From assembly GCF_047601025.1 (NCBI RefSeq), contig NZ_JASGJZ010000001.1, positions 4,898,001 through 4,962,000 of the forward strand: a DNA stretch of 64,000 nt, written 5' to 3'. A model generated the notes under the pieces. It saw nothing but the letters and a program-made list of their open reading frames with translations. It was not told the origin of the DNA and did no database searches. Shown here piece by piece: positions 48,173-56,525 of the stretch (position 1 is its first letter; every line of letters begins with the position of its first letter). The position numbers were made by a program, and so were the translations under genes. The DNA is from Pseudorhodoferax sp047601025 (GTDB lineage: Bacteria > Pseudomonadota > Gammaproteobacteria > Burkholderiales > Burkholderiaceae_C).

Positions 48173-49351
48173 GTGGACACCCCTGGCACCGCCCCGCCGC
48201 TGGCGCGGCAGTTACTGCCGATGATGGCCGTGCTGGTGCTCACGCACCTGGCCTTCACCGGCGGCCGCGTGGCGCTGTCGCTGTACGCCATCGCGCTGCA
48301 CGCGCCGACCGTGGTCGTGGGCCTGCAGGTCAGCCTGCTGTCGGTGCTGCCGATGCTGCTGTCGGTGCGCCTGGGCCGCTGGATCGACCGCGTCGGCCTG
48401 CAGCGGCCGGCCCGCATCGCCATCGTCCTCACGGTCCTGGGCGCGGTGCTGCCGGCGCTGTGGCCGTCGGTGCCGCTGCTGTGCCTGGCCAGCATGCTGC
48501 TGGGCAGCGGCTTCATGCTGCTGCACATGACGGTCTACAACGAGGTCGGCCATGCCGTCACGCCCGAGACGCGGGTGCGCGCGTTCACTCTGCTGGCGCT
48601 GGCGTTCTCGCTGTCCACCGTGCTGGGGCCGGTCGTCGCCGGGCTGGCCATCGACCTGCTGGGCCACCGCAGCACCTTCGGGCTGCTGGCGCTGTTCGCG
48701 GTGGCGGCGCTGGCCGTGCTGGCGGCCCTGCGCATCCGCTCGGCGCCACGCCCCGCGGCGGCCGGCACGGCGGCGCGCGGCCGGGTGCTGGACCTGCTGC
48801 GCGCGCCGCGCATGCGCGCGGTGTTCGTCACCAGCGGGCTGCTGTCCATGGCCTGGGACATGTTCATCTTCATGGTGCCGGTGCAGGGCGCGCGCATCGG
48901 CCTGTCGGCCTCCACCATCGGCGCGATCATGGGCTGCTTCGGCGTCGCCACCTTCGTGGTGCGGCTGGCCATGCCGTTCCTGCAGAAGCGGCTGGACGAA
49001 TGGCAGACGCTGGTGCTGTCGCTGGCCGTCACCGCCGCGGTCTACCTGCTGTTCCCGCTGACGACCGCGGTGCCGCTGCTGCTGGCGCTGGCCTTCGTCA
49101 ACGGGCTGAGCCTGGGCTGCACCCAGCCCATGGTCATGAGCCTGGTGCACGCGGTGGCGCCGCCGGGCCGCTCGGGCGAGGCGCTGGGCGTGCGCAGCAC
49201 CATCATGAACGCCAGCCAGGTGTTCCTGCCGATCCTGTTCGGCGGCCTGGGCTCGGCGGCCGGCATGGTGCCGGCGTTCTGGGTGCTGGCGCTGCTGCTG
49301 GGCGGCGGCTCGGCCTACGCACGCGGCGCCACGCGCCTGCCGCCGCCCTGA
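48173..49351 (+). CDS. MFS transporter
   Basis: A 392-residue protein with about 12 membrane helices in two halves. RLGRWIDRVGLQRPARIAIV in the loop between helices 2 and 3 is the major-facilitator signature. The start is GTG 48173; an ATG 42 bases downstream is possible. It resembles drug or small-molecule exporters of the YfcJ/YcaD type, but substrate cannot be told. 232 bp of intergenic sequence separates it from the divergent ygiQ. Confidence 0.88.
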   Translation: MDTPGTAPPLARQLLPMMAVLVLTHLAFTGGRVALSLYAIALHAPTVVVGLQVSLLSVLPMLLSVRLGRWIDRVGLQRPARIAIVLTVLGAVLPALWPSVPLLCLASMLLGSGFMLLHMTVYNEVGHAVTPETRVRAFTLLALAFSLSTVLGPVVAGLAIDLLGHRSTFGLLALFAVAALAVLAALRIRSAPRPAAAGTAARGRVLDLLRAPRMRAVFVTSGLLSMAWDMFIFMVPVQGARIGLSASTIGAIMGCFGVATFVVRLAMPFLQKRLDEWQTLVLSLAVTAAVYLLFPLTTAVPLLLALAFVNGLSLGCTQPMVMSLVHAVAPPGRSGEALGVRSTIMNASQVFLPILFGGLGSAAGMVPAFWVLALLLGGGSAYARGATRLPPP

Positions 49352-49432
49352 ACCGGGGCGCGGCGCGGTCCTACAGGCGCCTCCTGCCCGGGCCGATCGC
49401 CCGGCGCGCCCCGCGGCGGCTATAAACCGCCG

Positions 49433-50545
49433 ATGCAATTTCCCGACTGGTTCACCACCACGCTGCTGCTCGGCGTGCCCCTGGCGCGCTGGAGCGTCGC
49501 CGCCGTCGCGGCGCTCGCCGCCTACCTCGTCATGCGCACCGCGCTGCGGCTGGCCCGCGGCCGCATCGGCGGCAGCGCCGCGGCCGACCGCCCCGGCCGC
49601 GGCCTGGCCGAGGTCCGGCCGGTGCTGGCGCAGGTGCTGGACCGCACCAGCGGCCCGCTGCTGGCCGTGGCCGCGGTGCTGATCGGCCTGTCCATGCTCG
49701 ACCTGCCGGCGCGCTGGGCCGACCGCGTCGCCCAGCTGTGGTACGTGACGGTCGCGCTGCAGCTGGCGCTGTGGGGCGCCAAGCTGATCGACGTGCTGAT
49801 GCAGCGCCAGCTGCTGCGCCACGCCGCGCCCGGCAGCTCGCCGCAGGCCACGGTGTCGCGCACGCTGATCGGCTGGGCGCTGAACACCGCGCTGTGGGCC
49901 GTGGTCGCGCTGGCCGTGCTGTCCAACCTGGGCTTCAACATCACCGCCTTCGTGGCCAGCCTGGGCATCGGCGGCATCGCCATCGCGCTGGCCGCGCAGA
50001 ACATCCTCGGCGACCTGTTCGCCTCGATCGCCATCGCGCTGGACAAGCCCTTCGAGGTCGGCGACTCCATCACCGTGGGCGGCGTCGGCGGCACCGTGGA
50101 GCACGTGGGCATGAAGACCACGCGGCTGCGCAGCGCCGGCGGCGAGCAGATCGTGATGTCCAACACCGAGCTGCTCAAGGGCGCGCTGCGCAACTTCAAG
50201 CGCATGCAGACGCGGCGCATCGAATTCGGCTTCGCCGTCAGCCACGCCACCACGCCGGAGCAGGCCGCGGCCATCCCGGCCGTGGTGCGGCGCGTGGTCG
50301 AGGCCCAGCCGCAGCTGAAGTTCGACCGCGCGCACTTCACCGGCTTCGGCGACGGCGCGCTGAACTACGTGGTCGTCTACGTCATGCAGACGCCCGACTA
50401 CCTGCAGTACATGGACAACCAGCAGGCCATCAACCTCGGGCTGATGCGCGAGTTCGCGGCGCTCGGCGTGGCCCTGGCGCTGCCGGCGCGCACCGTCGTC
50501 GTGGCCGGCGCGCCGGCGGCGTCGGCCGGCGACGCGCCCCGATAA
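49433..50545 (+). CDS. MscS-family mechanosensitive channel
   Basis: A 370-residue protein with four or five membrane helices. The pore-lining segment ASLGIGGIAIALAAQNILGD is the highly conserved TM3 of MscS, followed by DKPFEVGDSITVGGVGGTVE and EQIVMSNTELLKGALRNFKR of the beta domain and a C-terminal domain. It opens on membrane tension to release solutes. Short linker sequences upstream give it its own start; it precedes the chromate transporter genes by 8 bp, but has no known link with them. Confidence 0.93.
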   Translation: MQFPDWFTTTLLLGVPLARWSVAAVAALAAYLVMRTALRLARGRIGGSAAADRPGRGLAEVRPVLAQVLDRTSGPLLAVAAVLIGLSMLDLPARWADRVAQLWYVTVALQLALWGAKLIDVLMQRQLLRHAAPGSSPQATVSRTLIGWALNTALWAVVALAVLSNLGFNITAFVASLGIGGIAIALAAQNILGDLFASIAIALDKPFEVGDSITVGGVGGTVEHVGMKTTRLRSAGGEQIVMSNTELLKGALRNFKRMQTRRIEFGFAVSHATTPEQAAAIPAVVRRVVEAQPQLKFDRAHFTGFGDGALNYVVVYVMQTPDYLQYMDNQQAINLGLMREFAALGVALALPARTVVVAGAPAASAGDAPR

Positions 50546-50553
50546 TCCGCGGC

Positions 50554-51150
50554 ATGCCCGCCCCCTCCCCCGCGCCCGCGCCCGCGCCACCGGGCGCCCT
50601 GGCGCAGCCGCGCTCGAAGACCGACCTGTTCCTGTCCTTCACCTGGCTCGCGCTGCAGGGCTTCGGCGGCGTGCTGGCGGTGGTGCAGCGCGAACTGGTC
50701 GAGAAGAAGCGCTGGATGAGCCGCGACGAATTCATCGAGGAATGGGCGGTCGCGCAGATCATGCCGGGCCCCAACGTGGTCAACCTGTCGCTGATGCTGG
50801 GCGCGCGCCACTTCGGCCTGCCCGGCGCGCTGGCGGCGCTGGCCGGCATGCTGGCCGCGCCGCTGCTGGTGGTGCTGGCCCTGGCGCTGCTCTACACCCG
50901 CTTCGCCGGCAACCCACACATGGCCGGCGCGCTGCGCGGCATGGGCGCCGTGGCGGCCGGGCTGATCGCGGCCACCGGCATCAAGCTGGTCCCGGTGCTG
51001 GCCGGCAACGTGCTGGGGCGCAACCTCGCCCTCGCGCTCGGCGCGCTGTGCTTCGCCGGCATCGCGCTGCTGCGCTGGCCACTGGCCGCCGTGCTGTTCG
51101 GCCTGGGCGCCGTGGGCTGCGTGCTGGCCTGGCGCCGCCTCGCGCCATGA
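50554..51150 (+). CDS. Chromate transporter, N-terminal-type half (CHR domain)
   Basis: A 198-residue short-chain CHR protein with about six membrane helices; FTWLALQGFGGVLAVVQREL, VEKKRWMSRDEFIEEWAVAQ and IMPGPNVVNLSLMLGARHFG are the family signature (the PGP motif is intact). Short ChrA pairs act together as chromate or sulfate-type anion transporters. The stop overlaps the second half by 4 nt (ATGA). A proline-rich leader (about 20 residues) precedes the first helix. Confidence 0.9.
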   Translation: MPAPSPAPAPAPPGALAQPRSKTDLFLSFTWLALQGFGGVLAVVQRELVEKKRWMSRDEFIEEWAVAQIMPGPNVVNLSLMLGARHFGLPGALAALAGMLAAPLLVVLALALLYTRFAGNPHMAGALRGMGAVAAGLIAATGIKLVPVLAGNVLGRNLALALGALCFAGIALLRWPLAAVLFGLGAVGCVLAWRRLAP

Positions 51151-51731
51151 CCGAGGGCCTGCGGATCGCGCTCGGCACGGCCGACTGGCTGGCGCTGTTC
51201 CTGCATTTCGCGATGCTGTCGCTGCTGGCCGTCGGCGGCGCCATCACCACGGCGCCGGACATGCACCGCTTCCTGGTCGACCAGCAGCACTGGCTGACCG
51301 ACCCGCAGTTCAGCGCCTCCATCGCCATCGCGCAGGCCGCGCCCGGCCCCAACGTGCTGTTCGTCGCGCTGATGGGCTGGAACGTGGGGCTGAACGCCGG
51401 CGGCTACGGCACGGCCGCGCTGGGCTTGGCCGCCACCCTGGTCGGCGTGCTGCTGCCCAGTTCCACGGTCACCTACCTCAGCGCGCAATGGGGCCACCGC
51501 AACCGGCACCGGCGCAGCGTGCGCGCCTTCAAGCAGGGCATGGCGCCGATCGTCGTGGGCCTGCTCGTCGCCACTGGCTGGGTGCTGGCCAGCGCGCACG
51601 ACGACCCGGCGCGCGACTGGCGGCTGTGGCTGCTGACGGCCGCGGCCACGGTGGTGGTCTGGCGCACGCGGCTGCACCTGCTGTGGCTGCTGGGCGCCGG
51701 AGCGGTGCTGGGGGCCTTCGGCTGGGTGTGA
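51147..51731 (+). CDS. Chromate transporter, C-terminal-type half (CHR domain)
   Basis: A 194-residue CHR protein: LLAVGGAITTAPDMHRFLVD, DPQFSASIAIAQAAPGPNVL and a charged loop SAQWGHRNRHRRSVRAFKQG. Coupled by ATGA to the first half; the two would form an antiparallel heterodimer. Both halves keep the PGPN motif. No chrB regulator is nearby, so the anion transported is uncertain. Confidence 0.9.
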   Translation: MTEGLRIALGTADWLALFLHFAMLSLLAVGGAITTAPDMHRFLVDQQHWLTDPQFSASIAIAQAAPGPNVLFVALMGWNVGLNAGGYGTAALGLAATLVGVLLPSSTVTYLSAQWGHRNRHRRSVRAFKQGMAPIVVGLLVATGWVLASAHDDPARDWRLWLLTAAATVVVWRTRLHLLWLLGAGAVLGAFGWV

Positions 51732-51771
51732 AGCGGCGGGCCGCCCGTTCCGCGTCCACGAGAATGGACCG

Positions 51772-51978
51772 ATGACGACGACCTACGAGATCAGCCTTGT
51801 CTCGCCCGACCCGGACGACACCGGCGTGCGCCGGATCCGCGTGAGCGCGCACTACATCGACGGCGAGGACCGCCTGAGCCCGGAGCAGAAAGCCGCAATT
51901 CGCGCCTTGCCGCCGGGGGGCGTGTGGAGGGGGCGGGTGATTCAGGTCAAGCGGGTGATTGAGAAGGAGCCAGGATAA
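51772..51978 (+). CDS. Small hypothetical protein (68 aa)
   Basis: A 68-residue soluble protein (YEISLVSPDPDDTGVRRIRV, HYIDGEDRLSPEQKAAIRAL) with alternating beta/alpha character. I do not recognise a family. It is the last native-composition gene before the low-GC island; the 3' end (ending KRVIEKEPG) already has lower GC. Its start is 40 bp after the chromate transporter. Confidence 0.5.
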   Translation: MTTTYEISLVSPDPDDTGVRRIRVSAHYIDGEDRLSPEQKAAIRALPPGGVWRGRVIQVKRVIEKEPG

Positions 51979-52176
51979 GGGGCGGAGAAGGCTGAATAGC
52001 GGCTGACGTGAAGCGCTGGCTGAGTAGTGGTGGCGGAAGTCGGTTTCGTTCCAGAAACTAGGCGCGACTGGCTGCAAACGACCCAAAGCGGTCATTGAGT
52101 TCAGGCTCCGAATACAAATGATGCTCAATAGGGGGAGACGTCGTGACTTTTCACCTTAGCTGTCACAGCCTCCGTA

Positions 52177-52200
52177 ATTTGTTGAATAAACTCAACAAAT
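52177..52200. promoter_or_regulatory. Perfect inverted repeat at the start of the island gene
   Basis: ATTTGTTGA - ATAAAC - TCAACAAAT, a 9-bp perfect dyad with 6-bp spacer, overlapping an ATG at 52199 and 59 bp before the preferred start at 52259. AT-rich, unlike the rest of the window. Candidate operator or autoregulation site of the HNH gene. The preceding 51979-52176 holds no gene; it includes GCAAACGACCCAAAGCGGTC near 52075, a type of intergenic relic I have seen around other proteobacterial genes. Confidence 0.5.
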
Positions 52201-52258
52201 GGCAAAAATATTAAATTGCAAAAATATTGCAATCTTATTTCATAAAACCCTCATCGGC

Positions 52259-53251
52259 ATGGCAACTGAAGATAAGTTCAAACAAACTGTCATTGCAACC
52301 CTTGCGAGACGATCAGCCAGTCAGTGCGCCAATCCAGACTGCGGCGCCCTTACCAGTGGGCCATCTGACGACCCACATGATTCAGTCAATGTAGGCGAAG
52401 CTGCCCATATCTACGGAGCTAATCCAGGCTCTGCTCGTTACGAGCCAACGATGACTTCAGTTGACCGAAGCTCAATCACCAATGCAATTTGGCTATGTGG
52501 GAACTGCCACAAATTGATTGATGATGATCCCGCGAAATATCCTTCGGGTCTTTTGTTTGAATGGCAACGTGCCCATGAGCAAGTTATTGCGGAGAGGGTC
52601 GGAAAAACCTCCGCGCTGATCAGAAAGAAGTTTGAAGATCGCCATCTCGAAGAATTTGGTCGCCTTAGCTACCTATCCGAGCGTTTGATTCTCGAGAAGG
52701 GTGACCTTTGGGAGTATCGCCTAACAGCTGAAGTTCTAAGATTTGAGATGGAGTCCGTGCTACATCGCTGGAATGCCTTAAAAAGAGAGCTTTACACACT
52801 TCCTAGCACCAGAGTAACCAAAGAAGATTTCTTCCCTTGGATTGGCATAAAGCTGAAAGAGATAAGAACTATTGCGCACTCTTTCAGCGAACTCACCAAT
52901 AAGGAATTTGCTATTGCTTGGGGCGCTCCGGGAATTCCCGGAAAAGACACCGCAATAGTCGCAACAGCCCGCCTATACAGCGAAATGTGCCAAAGTGCTC
53001 TAAATTGGGAAGAGTCCATAAGATTCGCATTTTTGGATGAGATATTTGAAGAGCTTCAAGACTTACTAATAGGAACTGCGGGACGAATTATTGAGGAGGC
53101 TGCAAAGCTACCTGCATTCTTTGCAGAAACGCTTGACGCCAATCCCGTAGAAGGAAGCTTTGAGCTGAGTCTCGTGCTGAACTTATCAGAAGGATGGAAC
53201 GATAAAGTTGATGCGGCACTTGAGCAAATACGCATTCAGCTTTCGATGTAA
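52259..53251 (+). CDS. HNH-nuclease-like protein of the low-GC island
   Basis: A 330-residue protein (350 if started at ATG 52199). Residues about 15-115 form a zinc-bound HNH fold: CANPDCG, then GEAAHIYGANPGSARYEP and ITNAIWLCGNCHKLID, that is the first Cys pair, the AHI catalytic histidine, the central asparagine and CxxCH. The rest (about 115-330) is helical with no domain I know. GC content is about 45 %, against about 72 % around, so it was recently acquired. HNH plus an unknown sensor or effector domain fits anti-phage nucleases, but no experimental family is named. No good ribosome site is seen for either start. Confidence 0.8.
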   Translation: MATEDKFKQTVIATLARRSASQCANPDCGALTSGPSDDPHDSVNVGEAAHIYGANPGSARYEPTMTSVDRSSITNAIWLCGNCHKLIDDDPAKYPSGLLFEWQRAHEQVIAERVGKTSALIRKKFEDRHLEEFGRLSYLSERLILEKGDLWEYRLTAEVLRFEMESVLHRWNALKRELYTLPSTRVTKEDFFPWIGIKLKEIRTIAHSFSELTNKEFAIAWGAPGIPGKDTAIVATARLYSEMCQSALNWEESIRFAFLDEIFEELQDLLIGTAGRIIEEAAKLPAFFAETLDANPVEGSFELSLVLNLSEGWNDKVDAALEQIRIQLSM

Positions 53252-53326
53252 AAACCAGCCACTCTTGGCCGGTAGGCGACCGTCTCATAACGACCCACTG
53301 CAGACGTCCGGAGAACCCACACCTTC

Positions 53327-53340
53327 ACCTTCGCGAAGGT
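53327..53340. promoter_or_regulatory. 14-bp perfect palindrome between island genes
   Basis: ACCTTCGCGAAGGT, a perfect 14-bp palindrome in the 163-bp gap between the HNH and HEPN-like genes, 75 bp before the second start. Possible operator or stem; it could also be the tip of a larger imperfect hairpin. The gap also holds ACGACCCACTGCAGACGTCC, a relic like the one near 52075. Confidence 0.4.
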
Positions 53341-53414
53341 CGAAAGACACGAACCGCTACATTAGGGCGTGTAGGCAATATCCATTTTCGGTCACTGCAT
53401 GAAGGAACTCTGAA

Positions 53415-54716
53415 ATGAATACGAACATGACCATGACGTGCAACGTCTGTGAGCAGGACACAGACTGCCGCATCGGGTATTCAAATCGGCAAATTCAGCC
53501 GTTGAGCTTTGCCTGTCCACACTGCGGATCGCTGATGAAAATCACTCTCGATGTTTCGAACGCACCACAATCTAAATTTGCGTTTGAATCGTGCCGTCCG
53601 TCAGGAAACCAGCCGACCAGGATGTTTGAAGGTTTAAATCCATTCGTCGATTTGCATCTGGATTTCCCTGTTCGATTTGGAGAGTATGTTCCTGGACACA
53701 CACCTTATCTAATGGCCGTGCAGGATCTGCACGACGACAGCGATCCAGCTGCATCACACCTTAAACTGAGCTTCCATGTAGAAAGACTCAATCAACTCAA
53801 TCAACTCAATCATTTTCACGACAGATTCGATGAAATTAAAACCATCATCCGCCTCTATGGCGGCAAGAACAAACAACTTTTTAAGAAGCGCGTCAGCGAT
53901 TTTCTTAAAATGGATCAGGACACCTCATTAAAACCGGAAGATGTAAACGCTGCGCTTTATCAATTTATCAGCTTCGTATTCTTGCCGTTTGTGAACTTCG
54001 GCGAAGTGAGAGAGGTTGTTGACGGGTTTAGCGACTTGAGCATCAACCTACCTAGACCTGCACTAGGCAAGTTCGTCGACTCACTCATCAAATCAGGATT
54101 TTTAGCCAATCTTCAAAGAGATTGCCTGAAGATTTATCCCGAGATCTACTGCGCAGAAATGGCCCTAAGGCCTGCATTCTTTCTGGATCTCAAAGGCAAC
54201 TATGAGAAAGCAAAAACTGCAGCGCGAATTTCCACAAAGGATTTCCAGTCATACAAGGATCTGTACAAGGACATCATTGAAGTATTTGCGCGCCAGCTTA
54301 TTCTCCTTGCGGGCATCAATAATATAATTAAACGCGGAAACAGTGACGCATTCAAAAAGGTCGATGGTGGATCGCTGAGTTCGCTGGAGAAGTTTGCGGG
54401 TAAGACCCTCTCGGAAAAATTCAAGTATCTAGACGATTGCTTCTACAACATTGACAAAGACGCAATCGACGCGGGCATTCGAAATTCCATTGCGCACAAC
54501 AACGTTCACTATGATGAAGTCACACAACTAATCACCTATTACCCGAACGGGGGCGGCATTGCTCAAACAATCGGAGAGACAATCTACTTTCTAGATTTCA
54601 TGAGGATGATCTTGGTGTTGTTTCGAGAGATGCATAATCTCCATCACCTCATTAAAGTTCTGTTCTATTACGAATTCCTTGTACTTCAGAAGGATCGCCA
54701 AAAGCAAAAGGAGTAA
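53415..54716 (+). CDS. Zinc-ribbon protein with HEPN-like motif (island)
   Basis: A 433-residue protein of about 44 % GC. The N-terminal CNVCEQDTDCRIGYSN and CPHCGSLMKITLDVSN form a four-cysteine zinc ribbon. The C-terminal helical domain has GIRNSIAHNN near residue 355, an RxxxxH motif typical of HEPN RNases and abortive-infection proteins. Middle region helical (IKTIIRLYGGKNKQLFKKRV). A good ribosome site (AAGGA, 8 nt) supports the start. I do not know a named family. With the HNH gene it could be a two-gene defence unit, or two independent insertions. Confidence 0.7.
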   Translation: MNTNMTMTCNVCEQDTDCRIGYSNRQIQPLSFACPHCGSLMKITLDVSNAPQSKFAFESCRPSGNQPTRMFEGLNPFVDLHLDFPVRFGEYVPGHTPYLMAVQDLHDDSDPAASHLKLSFHVERLNQLNQLNHFHDRFDEIKTIIRLYGGKNKQLFKKRVSDFLKMDQDTSLKPEDVNAALYQFISFVFLPFVNFGEVREVVDGFSDLSINLPRPALGKFVDSLIKSGFLANLQRDCLKIYPEIYCAEMALRPAFFLDLKGNYEKAKTAARISTKDFQSYKDLYKDIIEVFARQLILLAGINNIIKRGNSDAFKKVDGGSLSSLEKFAGKTLSEKFKYLDDCFYNIDKDAIDAGIRNSIAHNNVHYDEVTQLITYYPNGGGIAQTIGETIYFLDFMRMILVLFREMHNLHHLIKVLFYYEFLVLQKDRQKQKE

Positions 54717-54995
54717 TGTTCGTGATAGATTACAAGCAGTCGTGTAGCGGCAACGCGGACTAGGCCGTCGAACGCAAGGCTTTTCGCTTTAAGCCACGCC
54801 CCTAGTGCTTCCAATGAGGGTTGGGCTTGACCTGGTGTCCGACGGTGACTACTGCCGAGAGCAAACTCGGGAGGGTGCCAGTCGTCCGCTTATGGCCGGC
54901 AGCCGTCGTCAGAGCGGTCTGCGTCGCCCACCGCTGTCAATCATGACGGTTATGTCCGAGTCAAATCGCTGCTCCCGGCCCACTGCGACCGACAC
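54717..54995. other. Island 3' junction, no gene
   Basis: GC returns to a high value within this 279-bp stretch. It has degenerate segments such as CCTGGTGTCCGACGGTGACT and CTTATGGCCGGCAGCCGTCG, which look like intergenic relics similar to those at 52075 and 53290. No tRNA, integrase or clear direct repeat is visible that would mark an attachment site. The sensor kinase gene ends at 54996 and converges on the island. Confidence 0.4.
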
Positions 54996-56525
54996 CTACC
55001 GTACCGCCGCCGGATGCTCTCCCGCCACTGCCACCGCCACCGAAAAACTGAAGCTAGCCCCCGCCCCCGGCGTATCCCGCAGCGTGATGCGCCGGCCATG
55101 CAAGGCCAGCATCCGATGCACGATGCGCAGGCCGAAGCCGCCGCCGGGGCGCGTGCTGCCGGCGGTAAACGGCCGCTGGAACAGCCCCGCGCGCAGTTCC
55201 CCCGCAATACCCGGACCGGTGTCGCTGACCGTCACCTCCAGCGCGTCGCCGGCCGGCGCGATCCGCACCTCGATGCGCCCGCCCTCGGGCGTGTGGCGCA
55301 GGGCGTTGTCCAGCAGGTTGCCCAGCACGCGCTCGATCATGCCCAGGTCCGCGTGCGCCGGCGGCAGTTGCGGCGGGAACACCGCCGCCATGGCGATGCG
55401 CCGCGCTTCGGCGCGCAGCTCAAACTTCTGGAACACGTCCTGCACCAGGTCGGTCATCGCGAACGGCTCGGGCTCCGGCTGCACGAAGCCGGATTCCAGG
55501 CGCGCCAGTTCGAACAGGCTTTGCGCCAGCGCTCCCACCCGGCGGCATTGGTCGAGCGCGATGCCCAGGTAGCGCCGGCGTTCCGGCGCGTCCAGCCCGG
55601 CGTCCTTGAGCAGCAGCGTCTCCAGGTAGCCCTGTACCGACGCCAGCGGCGTGCGCAGGTCGTGCGAGACGTTGGCGATCAGCTCGCGCCGCTCCTGGTC
55701 CTGGCGCGTCAGGGCCTGCCACTGCTCGCCCATGCGCGCCGCCATCTGGCGGAAGGCCGTGTCCAGCACCGCGATCTCGTCGCGGCGGTGCCTGCCGGGC
55801 GCGGCCGGCACGAGGTCTGGCGCAGGAACCGGCGCAAGGCCTGGTGCACGGGCCGGCAGGTCCGGCGGCTCGCCGTGCATGTCGAAGCGCCCCACGGCCT
55901 CGGTCAGGCGGCGCAGCGGCCGGGTGATCAGCGCGAACGCGACCAGGCCGGCCGCCAGGCACAGCAGCGCCACCAGGCCGATCGACCACAGCGCAGTCTT
56001 CAGCACCGCATGGGCCGAGCTGCGCGCCGCCAGCAGGTCGTGCGCCTCGCCCAGCAGCACCACGTAGATGAAGCCGACGTCGCGGCCGTTCACCCGCAGC
56101 GGCGCCGCGCTGAAGACCTTGCGGCCGTCGGCGCTGCGCGGGTCGTCGCCCAGGATCGGCAGCATGCCGCCGGCCAGGAAGCGGCGCACCGGCGCCAGGT
56201 CCACGCGGTCGCGGCGCAGCCGGCCCTCGGGCGCGGCGTGCCCGGCGATGCGGCCGTCGGGTTCGAGCAGGTAGACCTCCACGCTGGGGTTGACGACCAT
56301 CAGCTGGCTGAACAGGCCGCGCACCGCATCGGGCATCAGGCCCTGGGCGTCGGTGAGCTGGGCGTCGCGTGCGATGCTCTCGGCCAGGTCGCGCGACAGG
56401 CCCTGCACCACTTCCTGCTCGTGCATGCGGTTGGAGCGCAGCTGCAGCCAGGCCGAGGTGCCGCTGCACACCAGCAGCAGCAGCGCGAAGACCAGCGACA
56501 GGCGCTGCGTCAGCGTGAGGTTCAT
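54996..56525 (-). CDS. Sensor histidine kinase (OmpR/PhoB-type partner)
   Basis: A 509-residue protein: membrane helix at about 9-28 (LVFALLLLVCSGTSAWL), a periplasmic sensor of about 140 residues, second helix at about 180-205 and HAMP region (RPLRRLTEAVGRF). HisKA follows with LIANVSHDLRTPLASVQGYL (phospho-accepting His) and the ATPase domain with N-box NLLDNALRHTPEGG, G1 DTGPGIAGE and GGGFGLRIVHRM. A Pro-rich loop sits inside the HAMP-linker region. Coupled by ATGA to the response regulator upstream. The pair reads away from the msrB-dipZ-msrA operon and may control it (inference). Confidence 0.93.
   Translation of the reverse strand: MNLTLTQRLSLVFALLLLVCSGTSAWLQLRSNRMHEQEVVQGLSRDLAESIARDAQLTDAQGLMPDAVRGLFSQLMVVNPSVEVYLLEPDGRIAGHAAPEGRLRRDRVDLAPVRRFLAGGMLPILGDDPRSADGRKVFSAAPLRVNGRDVGFIYVVLLGEAHDLLAARSSAHAVLKTALWSIGLVALLCLAAGLVAFALITRPLRRLTEAVGRFDMHGEPPDLPARAPGLAPVPAPDLVPAAPGRHRRDEIAVLDTAFRQMAARMGEQWQALTRQDQERRELIANVSHDLRTPLASVQGYLETLLLKDAGLDAPERRRYLGIALDQCRRVGALAQSLFELARLESGFVQPEPEPFAMTDLVQDVFQKFELRAEARRIAMAAVFPPQLPPAHADLGMIERVLGNLLDNALRHTPEGGRIEVRIAPAGDALEVTVSDTGPGIAGELRAGLFQRPFTAGSTRPGGGFGLRIVHRMLALHGRRITLRDTPGAGASFSFSVAVAVAGEHPAAVR

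Noticed and set aside
51979..54995. Integrative element with tRNA attachment site
   Set aside because: No integrase, tRNA or convincing direct repeat is seen at the edges of the low-GC island within the window.
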